A stretch of DNA of 64,000 nucleotides, from positions 186,001 to 250,000 of the forward strand of contig NZ_QNUH01000004.1 of the NCBI RefSeq assembly GCF_003385495.1, read 5' to 3'. Below the pieces are notes generated by a model. The model saw only the letters and a list, made by a program, of their open reading frames with translations, had not been told where the DNA came from and searched no databases. This stretch comes from Chryseobacterium elymi. Lineage in GTDB: Bacteria; Bacteroidota; Bacteroidia; Flavobacteriales; Weeksellaceae. This document shows positions 1 to 8,588 of the stretch, one piece after another. The position numbers were made by a program, and so were the translations under genes. Numbering within the stretch: position 1 is the stretch's first letter; each line of letters starts with the position of its first letter.

Positions 1-189
1 ATACCTGCCGGAAAAATCATTAAAAACCGGGTCGTTCTGGAAGCAGAACGGCTTTTATTGCACACTACCCTTTCCATTACAGAAATTTCCTACGAACTTG
101 GCTTTAATGATAAATCACACTTTGGAAAGTATTTCAAGTCTGAAAAAGGTTCTTCTCCCAATCAATACAGGAAGGCTAATATGGGATAA
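1..189 (+). CDS. AraC-family transcriptional regulator, C-terminal fragment (cut by window edge)
   Basis: The 62 residues visible form the second helix-turn-helix of an AraC/XylS DNA-binding domain. The reading contains 'LEAERLLLHTTLSITEIS', then 'ELGFNDKSHFGKYFKSEKG' and 'SPNQYRK', which is the diagnostic C-terminal AraC signature. The start lies left of the window, so the sensor domain and regulated pathway are unknown. The stop is the TAA at 187-189. It faces the convergent glutaminase gene and the two are separated by only about 75 bases. Confidence 0.9.
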   Translation: MPAGKIIKNRVVLEAERLLLHTTLSITEISYELGFNDKSHFGKYFKSEKGSSPNQYRKANMG

Positions 190-263
190 ACTGTTAATAA
201 TGCTCCCCAGAACCAAAGTGCACGCTGTATTTTGCAGAATCAGTGTTTTTTTAAATAAGCTTT

Positions 264-1277
264 TTAAAATAAACTCAGATTATACTGTTTTACCAGGTCT
301 AAAATCATATGATAGCCCGCTGCAGAATTTCCATGTTGATCCAATGCCGGGCTGAAAACACCAATTCCCATTTTTCCGGGAACACTTACGGCAATTCCGC
401 CTCCAACGCCGGATTTGCTCGGAAGGCCTACGGTTCTTGCATATTCTCCACTGAATTCGTACATGCCGGCGATGAGCATTTGCGATTGTATCAACCTTGC
501 CAGCTCTTCATTTTTATAGGTAGAATCGCCGTCGAACCGAACGCATTGATTAGCAAAGAAATAACCTATTTTAGCTAAATCTTCTGCAGTAAGCTCTATA
601 GAACACTGCTTGAAATAATTGTCCAGCTGATCTTCATTTCCTGAGATTAATCCGTTATTTTTCATCAGGTAAAACATGCCACGGTTACGGTGGCCTGTAG
701 ATTTTTCGGATTCGTAAACGGATGTGTTGTAGTCAATTGTATTATTTTTGGTTATATACCTTACCAGATTCAAAATTTTAAGAAATGGTTTTTCACCTTC
801 TCCTGAAATGAGTGAAGTGGTAAGAATAGCTCCTGCATTCATCATCGGATTCAATGGCTTACCCGTAGTTTCAAGATTGGAAAAGTGATTGAAGGGCTTA
901 TCGGTCCCAAAGTAGCCCATTTTATTAAAGACATCTGCTTCGCCTTTTTCACTGACAGCGATCATTAATGCAATAATTTTGGAAATACTCTGCATGGTAA
1001 ATTTTTTATGAACATCGCCGGTATTAAAGATTTTACCGTTTTTACCAACCACTGAAAAAGCAATTGCCTTAGCATCCATTTTTCCCAGTTCAGGAATGTA
1101 ATCAGCCACTTTTCCTTGCGTATAATAGGTTCTGTTTTTTTCCAGAATGTTGCTTAAGGTTTTTTCCGAAATTGCAGAAATATCTGCTGTTTTCTGAGCA
1201 TACATTACCGTATTTAAGGAAAGAAAAGCTGCAATACAGATTGCTTTTGCAGGAAGTAAGAAACTATTATTGTTCAT
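264..1277 (-). CDS. glsA: Secreted glutaminase (glutaminase A type)
   Basis: Hydrolyses L-glutamine to glutamate and ammonia. The protein has the serine-dependent glutaminase fold, shown by 'FTMQSISKI' (the S-x-x-K catalytic pair), 'NPMMNAGAI', and the C-terminal 'SKSGVGGGIAVSVPG' and 'GNSAAGYHML'-like stretch. Length (337 aa from this start) fits the family plus a leader. I chose the ATG at 1277 because it gives an N-terminus with a charged start, hydrophobic core and Ala-Gln cleavage site ('VMYAQK'), a signal peptide. An upstream ATG at 1322 would add 15 charged residues and bury the signal. Export to the periplasm is therefore likely. It is monocistronic and convergent with the upstream AraC gene. 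Confidence 0.9.
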   Translation of the reverse strand: MNNNSFLLPAKAICIAAFLSLNTVMYAQKTADISAISEKTLSNILEKNRTYYTQGKVADYIPELGKMDAKAIAFSVVGKNGKIFNTGDVHKKFTMQSISKIIALMIAVSEKGEADVFNKMGYFGTDKPFNHFSNLETTGKPLNPMMNAGAILTTSLISGEGEKPFLKILNLVRYITKNNTIDYNTSVYESEKSTGHRNRGMFYLMKNNGLISGNEDQLDNYFKQCSIELTAEDLAKIGYFFANQCVRFDGDSTYKNEELARLIQSQMLIAGMYEFSGEYARTVGLPSKSGVGGGIAVSVPGKMGIGVFSPALDQHGNSAAGYHMILDLVKQYNLSLF

Positions 1278-1504
1278 AGAGGTATTTTCGGCCAACAACT
1301 TATCATCAGCCCTGAAAAACAAAGATAAAGCATTTCCTCGTCTGCCAGCAAATCTACCGGAAAATATCAGTTCACAGTTTTGTTCTCCTAATTTAAGTAT
1401 TTCTACCCAAAGCCGTAATTGGTCATTTGTACTCTAAAATGACTGCATATTTCTTTGTTACTTTGAAATACAGAACAATCAATAAAAAACTAATAAAATT
1501 CAAT

Positions 1505-1921
1505 ATGGAAACTACAAACACTGGCTTCAATGCCAATTCTTCCGGCCAGCTTCAATTGGGTGGAGGTGCACAATTCTGGGTTTATCTTTCACCTCAGAAT
1601 AATACTGCTAAAATGATTTCTACATGGCGTATCACATTCTCACAGGGTAACTGGAGCGATTCGATTTCCAGCGATAACCCGACGAAACAAATTCAGACGC
1701 CCAATCTTTCGGGTATTTTTGGGATTAAAGTAGAGTTATTAAGCGGTTCTACCGGTACATGGCGCCAGATTCCGCCTCAGGCAGGAAGTTATAATGAGAT
1801 AGGCTGTAATTCGAACTGTGCTTCTATGGTAGGTGTTGTTGCTGACAGTACTAGCCCTCCTCCAGGAGCTATAAATGCACATTTCTGGACAACCTGGGAT
1901 GCTATGTGTAAAGCAGGATAA
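1505..1921 (+). CDS. Hypothetical protein, small, Gly/Ser/Asn-rich
   Basis: A 138-residue protein I do not recognise. It is rich in Asn, Ser, Gly and Trp ('GQLQLGGGAQFWVYLSP', 'TWRITFSQGNWSDS') and has a central Cys pair ('GCNSNCASM') and one Cys near the end. The alternating polar/aromatic pattern suggests an all-beta fold, perhaps a lectin-like or aegerolysin-like sandwich, but that is a guess. No signal peptide is seen. The ATG at 1505 is preferred over one at 1427, because the extra 26 residues read as basic, non-conserved leader sequence and the A-rich stretch before 1505 fits a Bacteroidetes translation start. Confidence 0.6.
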   Translation: METTNTGFNANSSGQLQLGGGAQFWVYLSPQNNTAKMISTWRITFSQGNWSDSISSDNPTKQIQTPNLSGIFGIKVELLSGSTGTWRQIPPQAGSYNEIGCNSNCASMVGVVADSTSPPPGAINAHFWTTWDAMCKAG

Positions 1922-2110
1922 AATAATCATCTCATGGCATTAAGCTGCCAGCTATTATTTAAGGACATCCTATACAAAAACAGATGAAGCCGTTTCACTA
2001 TTGAGATGGCTTTATTCTTTTATCGCAGAAACCGTCTGAACATTATCTAACAAAAGTCAAGTGCATTGGCAAACGGTTATAGGAACTTTGTGTCATTAAA
2101 ATAAGCAATT

Positions 2111-3124
2111 ATGATACAGAAAAATCTGGCTTTAGTTTCCGGGGCCAACGGACATTTAGGAAATAACCTGGTAAGATTCCTGATTAAAAAAGGAGTTCCT
2201 GTAAGAGCCAGCGTAAGAAATATTAAAAATAAAGCACCATTTACAGGGTTGGACTGCGAGGTGGTACAGGCAGATATTACCGACAAATCGTCTTTTATAA
2301 AAGCTTTACAGGGAGTGGAAACATTCTATGCAGTAGGAGCATCTTTCAAGCTGTGGGCAAAGGATCCTGAAACAGAAATTTATGATGTGAATATCCTGGG
2401 AACAATAAATACTATTGAAGCTGCAGCAGAAGCAGGTGTAAAACGTATTGTTTATGTAAGCTCTATAGCGGCATTAGATTATACAAAACTCCCTACTAAA
2501 GAAAGTTACGGCTATAATCCTGACCGCAGGGACATGTATTACAATTCTAAAAACGATGGTGAAAAGCTGGCCTTTGAACTGGCCAGGAAACTGGGAATAG
2601 AAATAGTGTCCGTGATGCCTTCAGCAATGATCGGAAGTGAAGCTTTTTTACCGCTGAATGTTTCTTACGGAGTTTTAAAGCTTATTCTCAATAAAGAAAT
2701 CCCGGTAGATACTAAAATAACCCTGAACTGGATTGATGTAAAAGATGTAGCGGAAGGTTGCTATCTGGCTGCACAGAAAGGCAGAAACGGAGAGCGCTAT
2801 ATCCTTGCCAATGAGAAGTGTATGACCATTACAGATACTACTATCCTGGCCAATATATTATTTCCTGAGCTGAAGATCAAAATACCCGGTTCGGTACCTA
2901 AGTCTATTTTATTTATCATTGCCGGAATTATGGAGCTTACTGCTAAAATACAGAAAAAGCCACCTGTTCTGACCCGCAAGGATATTGCCATGTTTTCGGG
3001 CTTGCAGCAAGATTTCGACATTACAAAAGCAAGAAAAGAATTGGGATTCAACCCCAAAAGTCCGGAACAGGCAGTAAAGGAAGCATTACTTTATTTAATG
3101 GAGCATAAGGAGCTGTTGAAATAG
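2111..3124 (+). CDS. NAD-dependent epimerase/dehydratase (dihydroflavonol-reductase-like)
   Basis: Extended short-chain dehydrogenase/reductase of 337 aa. The N-terminal Rossmann motif reads 'VSGANGHLGNNLVRFL' (GxxGxxG, about residues 9-24). The catalytic Tyr-Lys pair is in 'YYNSKNDGEKLA' near residue 142. 'VYVSSIAAL' provides the usual Ser of the triad. Its likely role is NAD(P)H-dependent reduction or epimerisation of a nucleotide-sugar or aldehyde/ketone substrate; the substrate cannot be read from sequence. A Crp-type regulator follows 35 bases downstream on the same strand and could be co-transcribed. Confidence 0.85.
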   Translation: MIQKNLALVSGANGHLGNNLVRFLIKKGVPVRASVRNIKNKAPFTGLDCEVVQADITDKSSFIKALQGVETFYAVGASFKLWAKDPETEIYDVNILGTINTIEAAAEAGVKRIVYVSSIAALDYTKLPTKESYGYNPDRRDMYYNSKNDGEKLAFELARKLGIEIVSVMPSAMIGSEAFLPLNVSYGVLKLILNKEIPVDTKITLNWIDVKDVAEGCYLAAQKGRNGERYILANEKCMTITDTTILANILFPELKIKIPGSVPKSILFIIAGIMELTAKIQKKPPVLTRKDIAMFSGLQQDFDITKARKELGFNPKSPEQAVKEALLYLMEHKELLK

Positions 3125-3159
3125 TTATTGTAAATTTGAATATATAACTACTATAAGGT

Positions 3160-3735
3160 ATGATGCAGCAGAAATTAATTGATTTTATCCAATCCGGACA
3201 TCCTCTTTCCCGAATGGATAAGGATTTGATCTTCCAATATTTTGAACCGGTACTTTTTCCTAAAAACCGTATTATTGAAGAAGCGGGAAAAGTACCGGAA
3301 TACCTTTATTATATTATATCAGGTTATTTACGTCTTTTCCATTATAATGAAAATGGAGATGAGGTGACCACGCATATCAACTGCCCTCCGGGATTTTTTA
3401 CTTCTTATTTTAATTTCATAAATACAGCAAAGTCTAATGAAAATGTTGAATGCATCACTGAATGTGAGCTTTTAAGAATCACCAAGACGGATCTCGATTC
3501 TTTAACTTCAAAAAGTGAAGCTATGAAAGATTTCAGCATAGAAGTTTTCCAAAAATCTATTGTCTATAATGAAACCCGATCCACTGAGCTGGCCACTCTT
3601 TCCGGAGAAAAACGTTACAGGAAACTTATTGAAAATTATCCAGGAATCCTGCATAATGTTCCTATTACTTATATTGCTTCTTTTCTGGGAATGAAGCCGG
3701 AAAGTCTGAGCCGTATCCGCCGGAAACTGATATAA
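3160..3735 (+). CDS. Crp/Fnr-family transcriptional regulator
   Basis: 191-aa protein with an N-terminal cyclic-nucleotide-binding-type beta-roll (about residues 20-120, 'EEAGKVPEYLYYIISGYLRL') and a short C-terminal helix-turn-helix ('ITYIASFLGMKPESLSRIRR', residues ~167-186). It lacks the cysteine cluster of Fnr and has no clear cAMP-contacting Arg-Ser signature, like many Bacteroidetes members whose ligand is unknown. It lies directly behind the epimerase gene, so regulation of that gene or autoregulation is a reasonable inference. Confidence 0.88.
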   Translation: MMQQKLIDFIQSGHPLSRMDKDLIFQYFEPVLFPKNRIIEEAGKVPEYLYYIISGYLRLFHYNENGDEVTTHINCPPGFFTSYFNFINTAKSNENVECITECELLRITKTDLDSLTSKSEAMKDFSIEVFQKSIVYNETRSTELATLSGEKRYRKLIENYPGILHNVPITYIASFLGMKPESLSRIRRKLI

Positions 3736-3835
3736 AAAATTAATTCCAGGAATAAAAATCCAAATAATATCTGGTGCTCGTCATCACTATCTTCTTATCT
3801 AATCCTTATTTTTGCAGAGCATTAAGCAACCTCTA

Positions 3836-4534
3836 ATGAATCTAAAATTTTCCGACCATAATCAAATTGGAATAGTTTCTACTTTTTCTGAACTTGTAAA
3901 TACCAATTTTCAGGGAGCTATGAATGCAATTTGCTGGAGCAGAAATTTAACCGGTGATTTTAAAGAAATTGTATCTCAACTTGAATTAAAGGAGAATATT
4001 ACAGAAGTTTCCATTGAAGACCTTTTAGCGCTACAGCTATCAGAAGAAGGTCATACTGCAAGGAAAATTATCTTAGGTGATTTACAGCAATTAACTGATT
4101 TCGGAGCCTCACCTTCACTCAATTTACTCAAAAGTTATGAGCGAGATGAGGAGTTCGATTTCATATCAACAGACGTATATTCGTATCATGTGGACCGTTC
4201 GCCTGTGGGTACCCAGACTTTTCTATGTACCTACCATGGTGCTTCAAGTGATATCTTACCCAATAATCAGGCTACACAAAAAATCCTGATTCCTGAAATC
4301 CGGGAAAAGCTTAAAAAATTATATGATGGTCCGGAAGCCGAATTTGAAATGTTCCTGAAAGACTGTTTCTTCGATCTTCATTATCAACCCACACCTAATG
4401 CCCGACCTATAAATTTAGGATTAGGGCATCTTTGGAAATTGGCAGTAGATCATCCCGGACAGCAAGTCCTGCCCTGTGTTCATAGGGCTCCTGTTGAAAA
4501 TGATGGTGAATGTAGGCTGCTTTTGATTTGTTGA
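3836..4534 (+). CDS. DUF1826 domain-containing protein
   Basis: 232-aa cytosolic protein matching the pattern I know for DUF1826: a central 'FLCTYHGASSDILPNNQA' segment and the C-terminal 'VHRAPVENDGECRLLLIC'. The conserved His and Cys residues suggest metal binding. In other bacteria this family is often found near zinc-responsive (Zur) genes, but nothing of that kind is visible here. The ATG at 3836 is preferred; a TTG at 3812 would add eight residues. Function is not established. Confidence 0.7.
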   Translation: MNLKFSDHNQIGIVSTFSELVNTNFQGAMNAICWSRNLTGDFKEIVSQLELKENITEVSIEDLLALQLSEEGHTARKIILGDLQQLTDFGASPSLNLLKSYERDEEFDFISTDVYSYHVDRSPVGTQTFLCTYHGASSDILPNNQATQKILIPEIREKLKKLYDGPEAEFEMFLKDCFFDLHYQPTPNARPINLGLGHLWKLAVDHPGQQVLPCVHRAPVENDGECRLLLIC

Positions 4535-4588
4535 ATGAAAATTGATATGTGTTTATATTAGATAACATTAAAGAAAAGAATGCTAACT

Positions 4589-4749
4589 TTATTCCTTGAT
4601 GACTTTTTTATTACTTACCATTCCATTTTCAGTATATTTTAATATATATGTCCCTTTTTCCAAATTAGAAACATTTAGTGTTCTTAAAATCTCTTTTAAT
4701 TTGAGAAAGCTTAGAAGATTCGCTTAAGGTTATTTTATCTGGCTGAATA
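4589..4749 (-). pseudogene. Remnant of a type IX secretion C-terminal sorting domain
   Basis: Read on the minus strand from just after the antiporter stop, one frame gives 'IQPDKITLSESSKLSQIKRD'. After a single frameshift near 4690 it continues as 'LNVSNLEKGTYILKY', then 'ENGMVSNKKVIKE', then TAA at 4589-4591. The 'L..LxxGxYxLK...G....KKVIK' layout is the classic T9SS type A sorting tail. No start codon or body of the secreted protein remains, so this is a gene relic directly behind the antiporter gene. Confidence 0.5.
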
Positions 4750-4751
4750 TA

Positions 4752-5987
4752 TTAAGCGGTTAATTTTTTGATAACTTTTTCAACAGTAATTCCCTGAATA
4801 AGTATTGAGAAAATTACAATCACAAAGGTAATGGATACCAGAATGTTTTTATAGGGATTTTGTGGTAAAGATAAAGCTAAAGCTATAGATATTCCTCCTC
4901 TGAGCCCTCCCCATGTCATAATAAACAGGGATTTTGTTCCGAAAACCTTTTTAAACCTGAATAAAGCAGCAGGAATATATAATGATACAAAACGGGCAAT
5001 TATAATGATGAATGCGGTAATAACTCCTATTGTAAGATAGCTTAGGTCGAATGAAACTATTACGATCTCAAGCCCTATCAGCATAAATAAAATGGCATTA
5101 AGTACCTCATCCGTTACTTCCCAGAATTTACCCAGATAATCTCTTGTAATATCGCTCATAGCAAGTTCTTTTCCTCTATTTCCGGTCATTAAACCTGCTA
5201 TTACCATAGCCAATGGACCTGAAACATGAATAGAGTGGCAAAGACTGTAACCTCCCATTACCATTGCTAAAGAAATTAAAATTTCAGTTTGAAAATGATC
5301 TATGGATTTCATTAGCTTATATCCTATGAAACCTATAACAAGCCCCATGAAAATACCTCCTACGGCTTCATGGATAAACAGTATTCCAATATCAGCAATC
5401 CCAAAGTTTTCGGCTCCTACGCTGGCTATTTTTAAAATCGTTGCAAATATTACGACTCCTATACCATCATTGAAAAGGGATTCTCCAACAATATTGGTCT
5501 CTATATTTTTGGATAGATTGGTTTTCTTCAAAATTCCCATAACTGCTATTGGATCAGTAGGTGAGATCAAGGCGCCAAATAAAAGGCAATAGATTAGTGG
5601 AATAGGCTGGTTAAAAGCAGTGAGTAAATAAAATAAACTGCAACCTACCACTAAAGTAGAAATTAATGTTCCAACCGTGGCAAAACTGATGATGCTTTTA
5701 GCCGATTTTTTCAAATCAGGGATGGAAACGTGCATTGAACCTGCAAACAAGAGAAAACTCAATAGGATACCTAATAAAAATTCAGAAAAATCAATCAACA
5801 CCAGTTTTTCTCTTATCATTTCTGTAAATCCTTTTGAAAAATACCCTGTAACAATTACTCCGGTAGCAACTAAAACTCCCATGAGCATCAAGCTGATTCC
5901 GGAAGGAAGTTTGAAAAACTTTATGTTGATATAAGAAAAAAATGCGGCAAGTGTAATAAGGATAGAAAAGATTAGAAAAAGTTCCAT
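4752..5987 (-). CDS. CPA1-family Na+/H+ antiporter
   Basis: 411-aa integral inner-membrane protein with about 11-12 hydrophobic segments. The two CPA1 landmarks are present: 'LISPTDPIAVMGILKK' (about residues 141-156) and 'GESLFNDGIGVVIFATIL' (about 168-185, with the ion-binding Asp). 'WGGLRGGISIALALSLP' near residue 360 is the conserved C-terminal transport motif. It exchanges protons for Na+ (or K+) to control pH and salt. There is no long cytoplasmic tail. The start at 5987 gives an immediate membrane segment. It stands alone, with an AT-rich region of about 420 bases upstream. Confidence 0.9.
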   Translation of the reverse strand: MELFLIFSILITLAAFFSYINIKFFKLPSGISLMLMGVLVATGVIVTGYFSKGFTEMIREKLVLIDFSEFLLGILLSFLLFAGSMHVSIPDLKKSAKSIISFATVGTLISTLVVGCSLFYLLTAFNQPIPLIYCLLFGALISPTDPIAVMGILKKTNLSKNIETNIVGESLFNDGIGVVIFATILKIASVGAENFGIADIGILFIHEAVGGIFMGLVIGFIGYKLMKSIDHFQTEILISLAMVMGGYSLCHSIHVSGPLAMVIAGLMTGNRGKELAMSDITRDYLGKFWEVTDEVLNAILFMLIGLEIVIVSFDLSYLTIGVITAFIIIIARFVSLYIPAALFRFKKVFGTKSLFIMTWGGLRGGISIALALSLPQNPYKNILVSITFVIVIFSILIQGITVEKVIKKLTA

Positions 5988-6409
5988 AAATATGTTTTTT
6001 TAGAGGCTACAAAAATACTAAATCTAACTCTCTGTAACATACTTAAATTATATATATTTAACTTTTATTTTATATTTTTTTTAACATATATTAAAGCCAA
6101 TATACCTTGCGATTGTTGGTACCCATCTTTACCATTCTAATACTCAATATCTGGCTAGAGGTTATTATTTAGGATATCTATTTTATTTATACATATTTTA
6201 TTTTTCAACTCTGAACCGGCTGAATATTAAAATTTATAACCGACAAATTGAAACAGCATTTAGTAAAACACGGAAGGCAAAGCATTAATCAAACTATTTG
6301 ATTAACAAGCAGTCGTAGTTTTACTACAATTTCAAATATTTATTAAAAACCTCTATACCTAGCATCATATTTTTATCTATATTTAGTGATATAATACCAA
6401 AAACACACA
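5988..6409. other. Intergenic, AT-rich; no gene seen
   Basis: This 422-base stretch separates the antiporter (minus) from the vgrG fragment (plus), so it should hold both promoters. It is strongly AT-rich with short A/T runs and many stops in all frames. I see no RNA gene or convincing palindrome. Confidence 0.5.
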
Positions 6410-7069
6410 ATGAAGAAAAATATCTCAAATTCTGACCGGATTTCGGAGAATCATATTTCGGGCATCAACCGTGTGGTGAAGCTCCATATTGTGATTAACG
6501 GAAAACCTGTCAGCCACTTTAAGCACTTCCGCCTACAGCAGAGTGCAAGAAGACATCATTACTTTGAACTTACTTTAGCACATGATTCTTTGGGAGAAGC
6601 GCAGAACCACAACCTTGAAGAAGCCAGACAATTTCTGGGAAAACGTCTGACAGTTACTTTTAAATATAAAGATGCTGAAAATGAAAGTCCTGAACGTACA
6701 TTTGTCGGTGTGGTTACAAAAGTGGCATTCAGTCAGGAAAAAATGAGTTTAGGAAACATTGTACTGAAAGGGCAGAGCCCAACAATCCTGATGGATTCCG
6801 CACCCCATACCCAGAGTTTCGGGGGTACTCAGGCTGTGAACACATCTATTATTGCTGACAGTATCATTAAAGAGACATTAGGAACAAATAAGTTTGATTT
6901 CAGAATAGACGCCCAGAATAAAAGCTACATTAATTACAGTGACTATGAAAGTAGAAATGCATGGCAGATTTCATACCAAATTACAGCAGATCAAATTCAA
7001 GAAATAATTTTGGATGGTAAAAATGGCAAAGAAATTACAAGAAGGACAGTTCCATTCATTAATAACTGA
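6410..7069 (+). pseudogene. vgrG: Truncated T6SS spike gene (vgrG/tssI, N-terminal part only)
   Basis: Residues ~15-180 align well with the N-terminal gp27-like part of the full VgrG at 45864-47906, sharing 'INRVVKL', 'HFKHFRL', 'NHNLE', 'FLGKR', 'GNIVLKG.SPTIL' and 'QSFGG'. Homology ends at 'YINYS'; the last ~35 residues ('NAWQISYQITADQIQEII' and onward) have no VgrG character, and the gp5-like needle is missing. At 219 aa against about 680 for the intact protein it cannot form a spike. It looks like the left half of a recombination or deletion that brought it next to the small genes downstream. Confidence 0.75.
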
Positions 7070-7073
7070 TGCT

Positions 7074-7475
7074 ATGAAAAAATATCTTTTACTATTCTCG
7101 ATTTTTTTAACATCTATTAGTTATGCGCAAAAAAATATTGCAGGAAAAGAATTTACCACCAAGATAGGAAGTATTTGTGAAGAAACACCTGAGCCTGTTA
7201 AATGCTCTGGTTCGACAGATTATTTAGTTTTAAAATTTAAAAATAAAAGTGTTGATGTTATCGAAAAGCGTTTAAAATGTAATGAAGAGCAAATATTACA
7301 TAAGAACAATTTTATTTGGCGTATTGTAAAAAATAAGATTGATATTCAAATTCCGTCAAATAATCAATCATCATTCATAAAAAACCTAGATTTACGGATT
7401 AAAAATAACCAATTGATAGGCTACAAAGAAGATTGGCAAAAGAAAAAAAGAGAATATATATTTACTCAGAAATAA
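7074..7475 (+). CDS. Small secreted protein, possible immunity protein
   Basis: 133 aa with a clear signal peptide ('MKKYLLLFSIFLTSISYAQK', cleavage after Ala). The mature part contains two Cys residues close together ('CEETPEPVKC') plus a third ('KCNEEQ') and many Lys/Asn residues. I recognise no family. It lies between a vgrG remnant and a PAAR-like gene, and a periplasmic location is expected for some T6SS immunity proteins, so an immunity role is inferred, not shown. The ATG at 7074 is chosen over one at 7014 because only it exposes the signal peptide. Confidence 0.6.
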   Translation: MKKYLLLFSIFLTSISYAQKNIAGKEFTTKIGSICEETPEPVKCSGSTDYLVLKFKNKSVDVIEKRLKCNEEQILHKNNFIWRIVKNKIDIQIPSNNQSSFIKNLDLRIKNNQLIGYKEDWQKKKREYIFTQK

Positions 7476-7482
7476 CGATGAA

Positions 7483-7839
7483 ATGCCACAAAAGATCACA
7501 AATACCGCCCAATTATCCTGCAATCAGGGAACAACACCGAGCAACCTTAGTGTTACAAGCCAGAATTTCTCTACAGCCGAGGGAAAGTATATTGCTACGG
7601 AGCAGGATAAGCAAACAAGCACCAATATAAAACCTTTCGGACAATGTAAATTAAAGCCCACTTCGGGAGGGTATTTACCATGTACTCCTGCGCCAGTCGC
7701 TTGGGAAAAAGCAACAGAAAAAGACACCATTAACAATTACAAAATTCTTACAGAAGATTCATTTTGCATGTGTAGTATAGGTGGTAAAATCGAAGTAGTA
7801 GACCAAGGACATGGAGAGAAACATGAGATAAAAAATTAG
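7483..7839 (+). CDS. DUF4280 PAAR-like protein (T6SS spike tip)
   Basis: 118 aa matching the DUF4280 layout: an early Cys ('AQLSCNQG'), 'SNLSVTS', a 'YIATEQDKQTSTNIKPFGQC' block, a 'GGYLPCTPAP.AWE' block, and a final 'CMCSIGGKIEVVDQGH'. These proteins cap the VgrG trimer and carry effectors in Bacteroidetes T6SS. The four spaced cysteines resemble metal- or disulfide-stabilised PAAR tips. No C-terminal toxin domain is fused. It is separated by 7 bases from the secreted protein upstream and has a strong terminator 20 bases downstream. Confidence 0.8.
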   Translation: MPQKITNTAQLSCNQGTTPSNLSVTSQNFSTAEGKYIATEQDKQTSTNIKPFGQCKLKPTSGGYLPCTPAPVAWEKATEKDTINNYKILTEDSFCMCSIGGKIEVVDQGHGEKHEIKN

Positions 7840-7858
7840 CTTATTCAACATAATAAGA

Positions 7859-7905
7859 AAATGATTGGTTCTATGACAGGCAGGTAAAACCAATCATTTG
7901 ATTTT
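7859..7905 (+). terminator. Rho-independent terminator
   Basis: A perfect 12-bp stem (AAATGATTGGTT at 7859-7870 with AACCAATCATTT at 7888-7899) around a 17-base loop, followed by GATTTT. It closes the vgrG-fragment/DUF4280 unit. Confidence 0.7.
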
Positions 7906-7958
7906 AAACCATTAGCATTTTATTATTCAGCATATTTATCCAAATAAATATTAATTAA

Positions 7959-8206
7959 ACCTGAATTCGGGATAAGGATTAAATTAAACGCAAGGATAGA
8001 CAAAGCTTTAAAAAACATTCATTTGATTTTTTTAGGTAGACAGAGCCGTTTCACTTATTGGTAAGCAATACAGGGAATATATTGGTCTTACTTTGCTGAA
8101 CGGAATGCCCTTGTTTTCCTTATTAACATGCAACAAAACATACTTTGTTTGCCTTTGCGATAAAAATACAATTTGTTTCAGGTATTTTCTTATCCCGAAC
8201 TCAGGT
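7959..8206. mobile_element. 248-bp inverted-repeat element (MITE or IS remnant)
   Basis: Both ends carry an 18-bp inverted repeat: ACCTGAATTCGGGATAAG at 7959-7976, and its reverse complement with one mismatch at 8189-8206. The outer flanks are the same 7 bases, TAATTAA (7952-7958 and 8207-8213), as expected for a target-site duplication. No transposase fits inside. The ends resemble those I recall for IS982-type elements of Flavobacteria, but that assignment is unverified. Confidence 0.65.
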
Positions 8207-8339
8207 TAATTAATGTTCTCACCAATCTGTTTTTATTCTTTATATATATTGCTTTACAAAACCTTTTACCTGCCCACTTTCCCACATTAAAAAATAAAAA
8301 AGTATCAACAGAAATTACTACTTTTGACTCGTACTGATA

Positions 8340-8588
8340 ATGGGAAGCCTACAGTATAAAATATGTCAGAAAATATCACTTAACATTTTCTATTTTTCCC
8401 TTATTAATGCGGGTTGTATAGTTGTATTATGGTACTTAGAAAATGGTGATTACTTTCCGATACAAAACTTAGAAAGTGTTTGTTTACAGCGGTTTGTCAC
8501 CATTGAGGGACATATGGGGGATAAATACACACAAATCAAAAATATCTGTTACAAATTTACGGATATTATAAAAACAAACAAAATATAA
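8340..8588 (+). CDS. Doubtful small hypothetical ORF
   Basis: 82 codons in a very AT-rich region ('MGSLQYKICQKISLNIFYFS' at the start). There is one hydrophobic patch ('SLINAGCIVVLWYL') and no recognisable domain, ribosome-binding site or operon context. It may be a chance reading frame; listed only because nothing else occupies this stretch. Confidence 0.2.
   Translation: MGSLQYKICQKISLNIFYFSLINAGCIVVLWYLENGDYFPIQNLESVCLQRFVTIEGHMGDKYTQIKNICYKFTDIIKTNKI

Noticed and set aside
1985..2025. Possible terminator AAGCC...GGCTTTATTCTTTT after the gene at 1505
   Set aside because: The stem is only 5-6 bp with a long loop; too weak to report as a feature.
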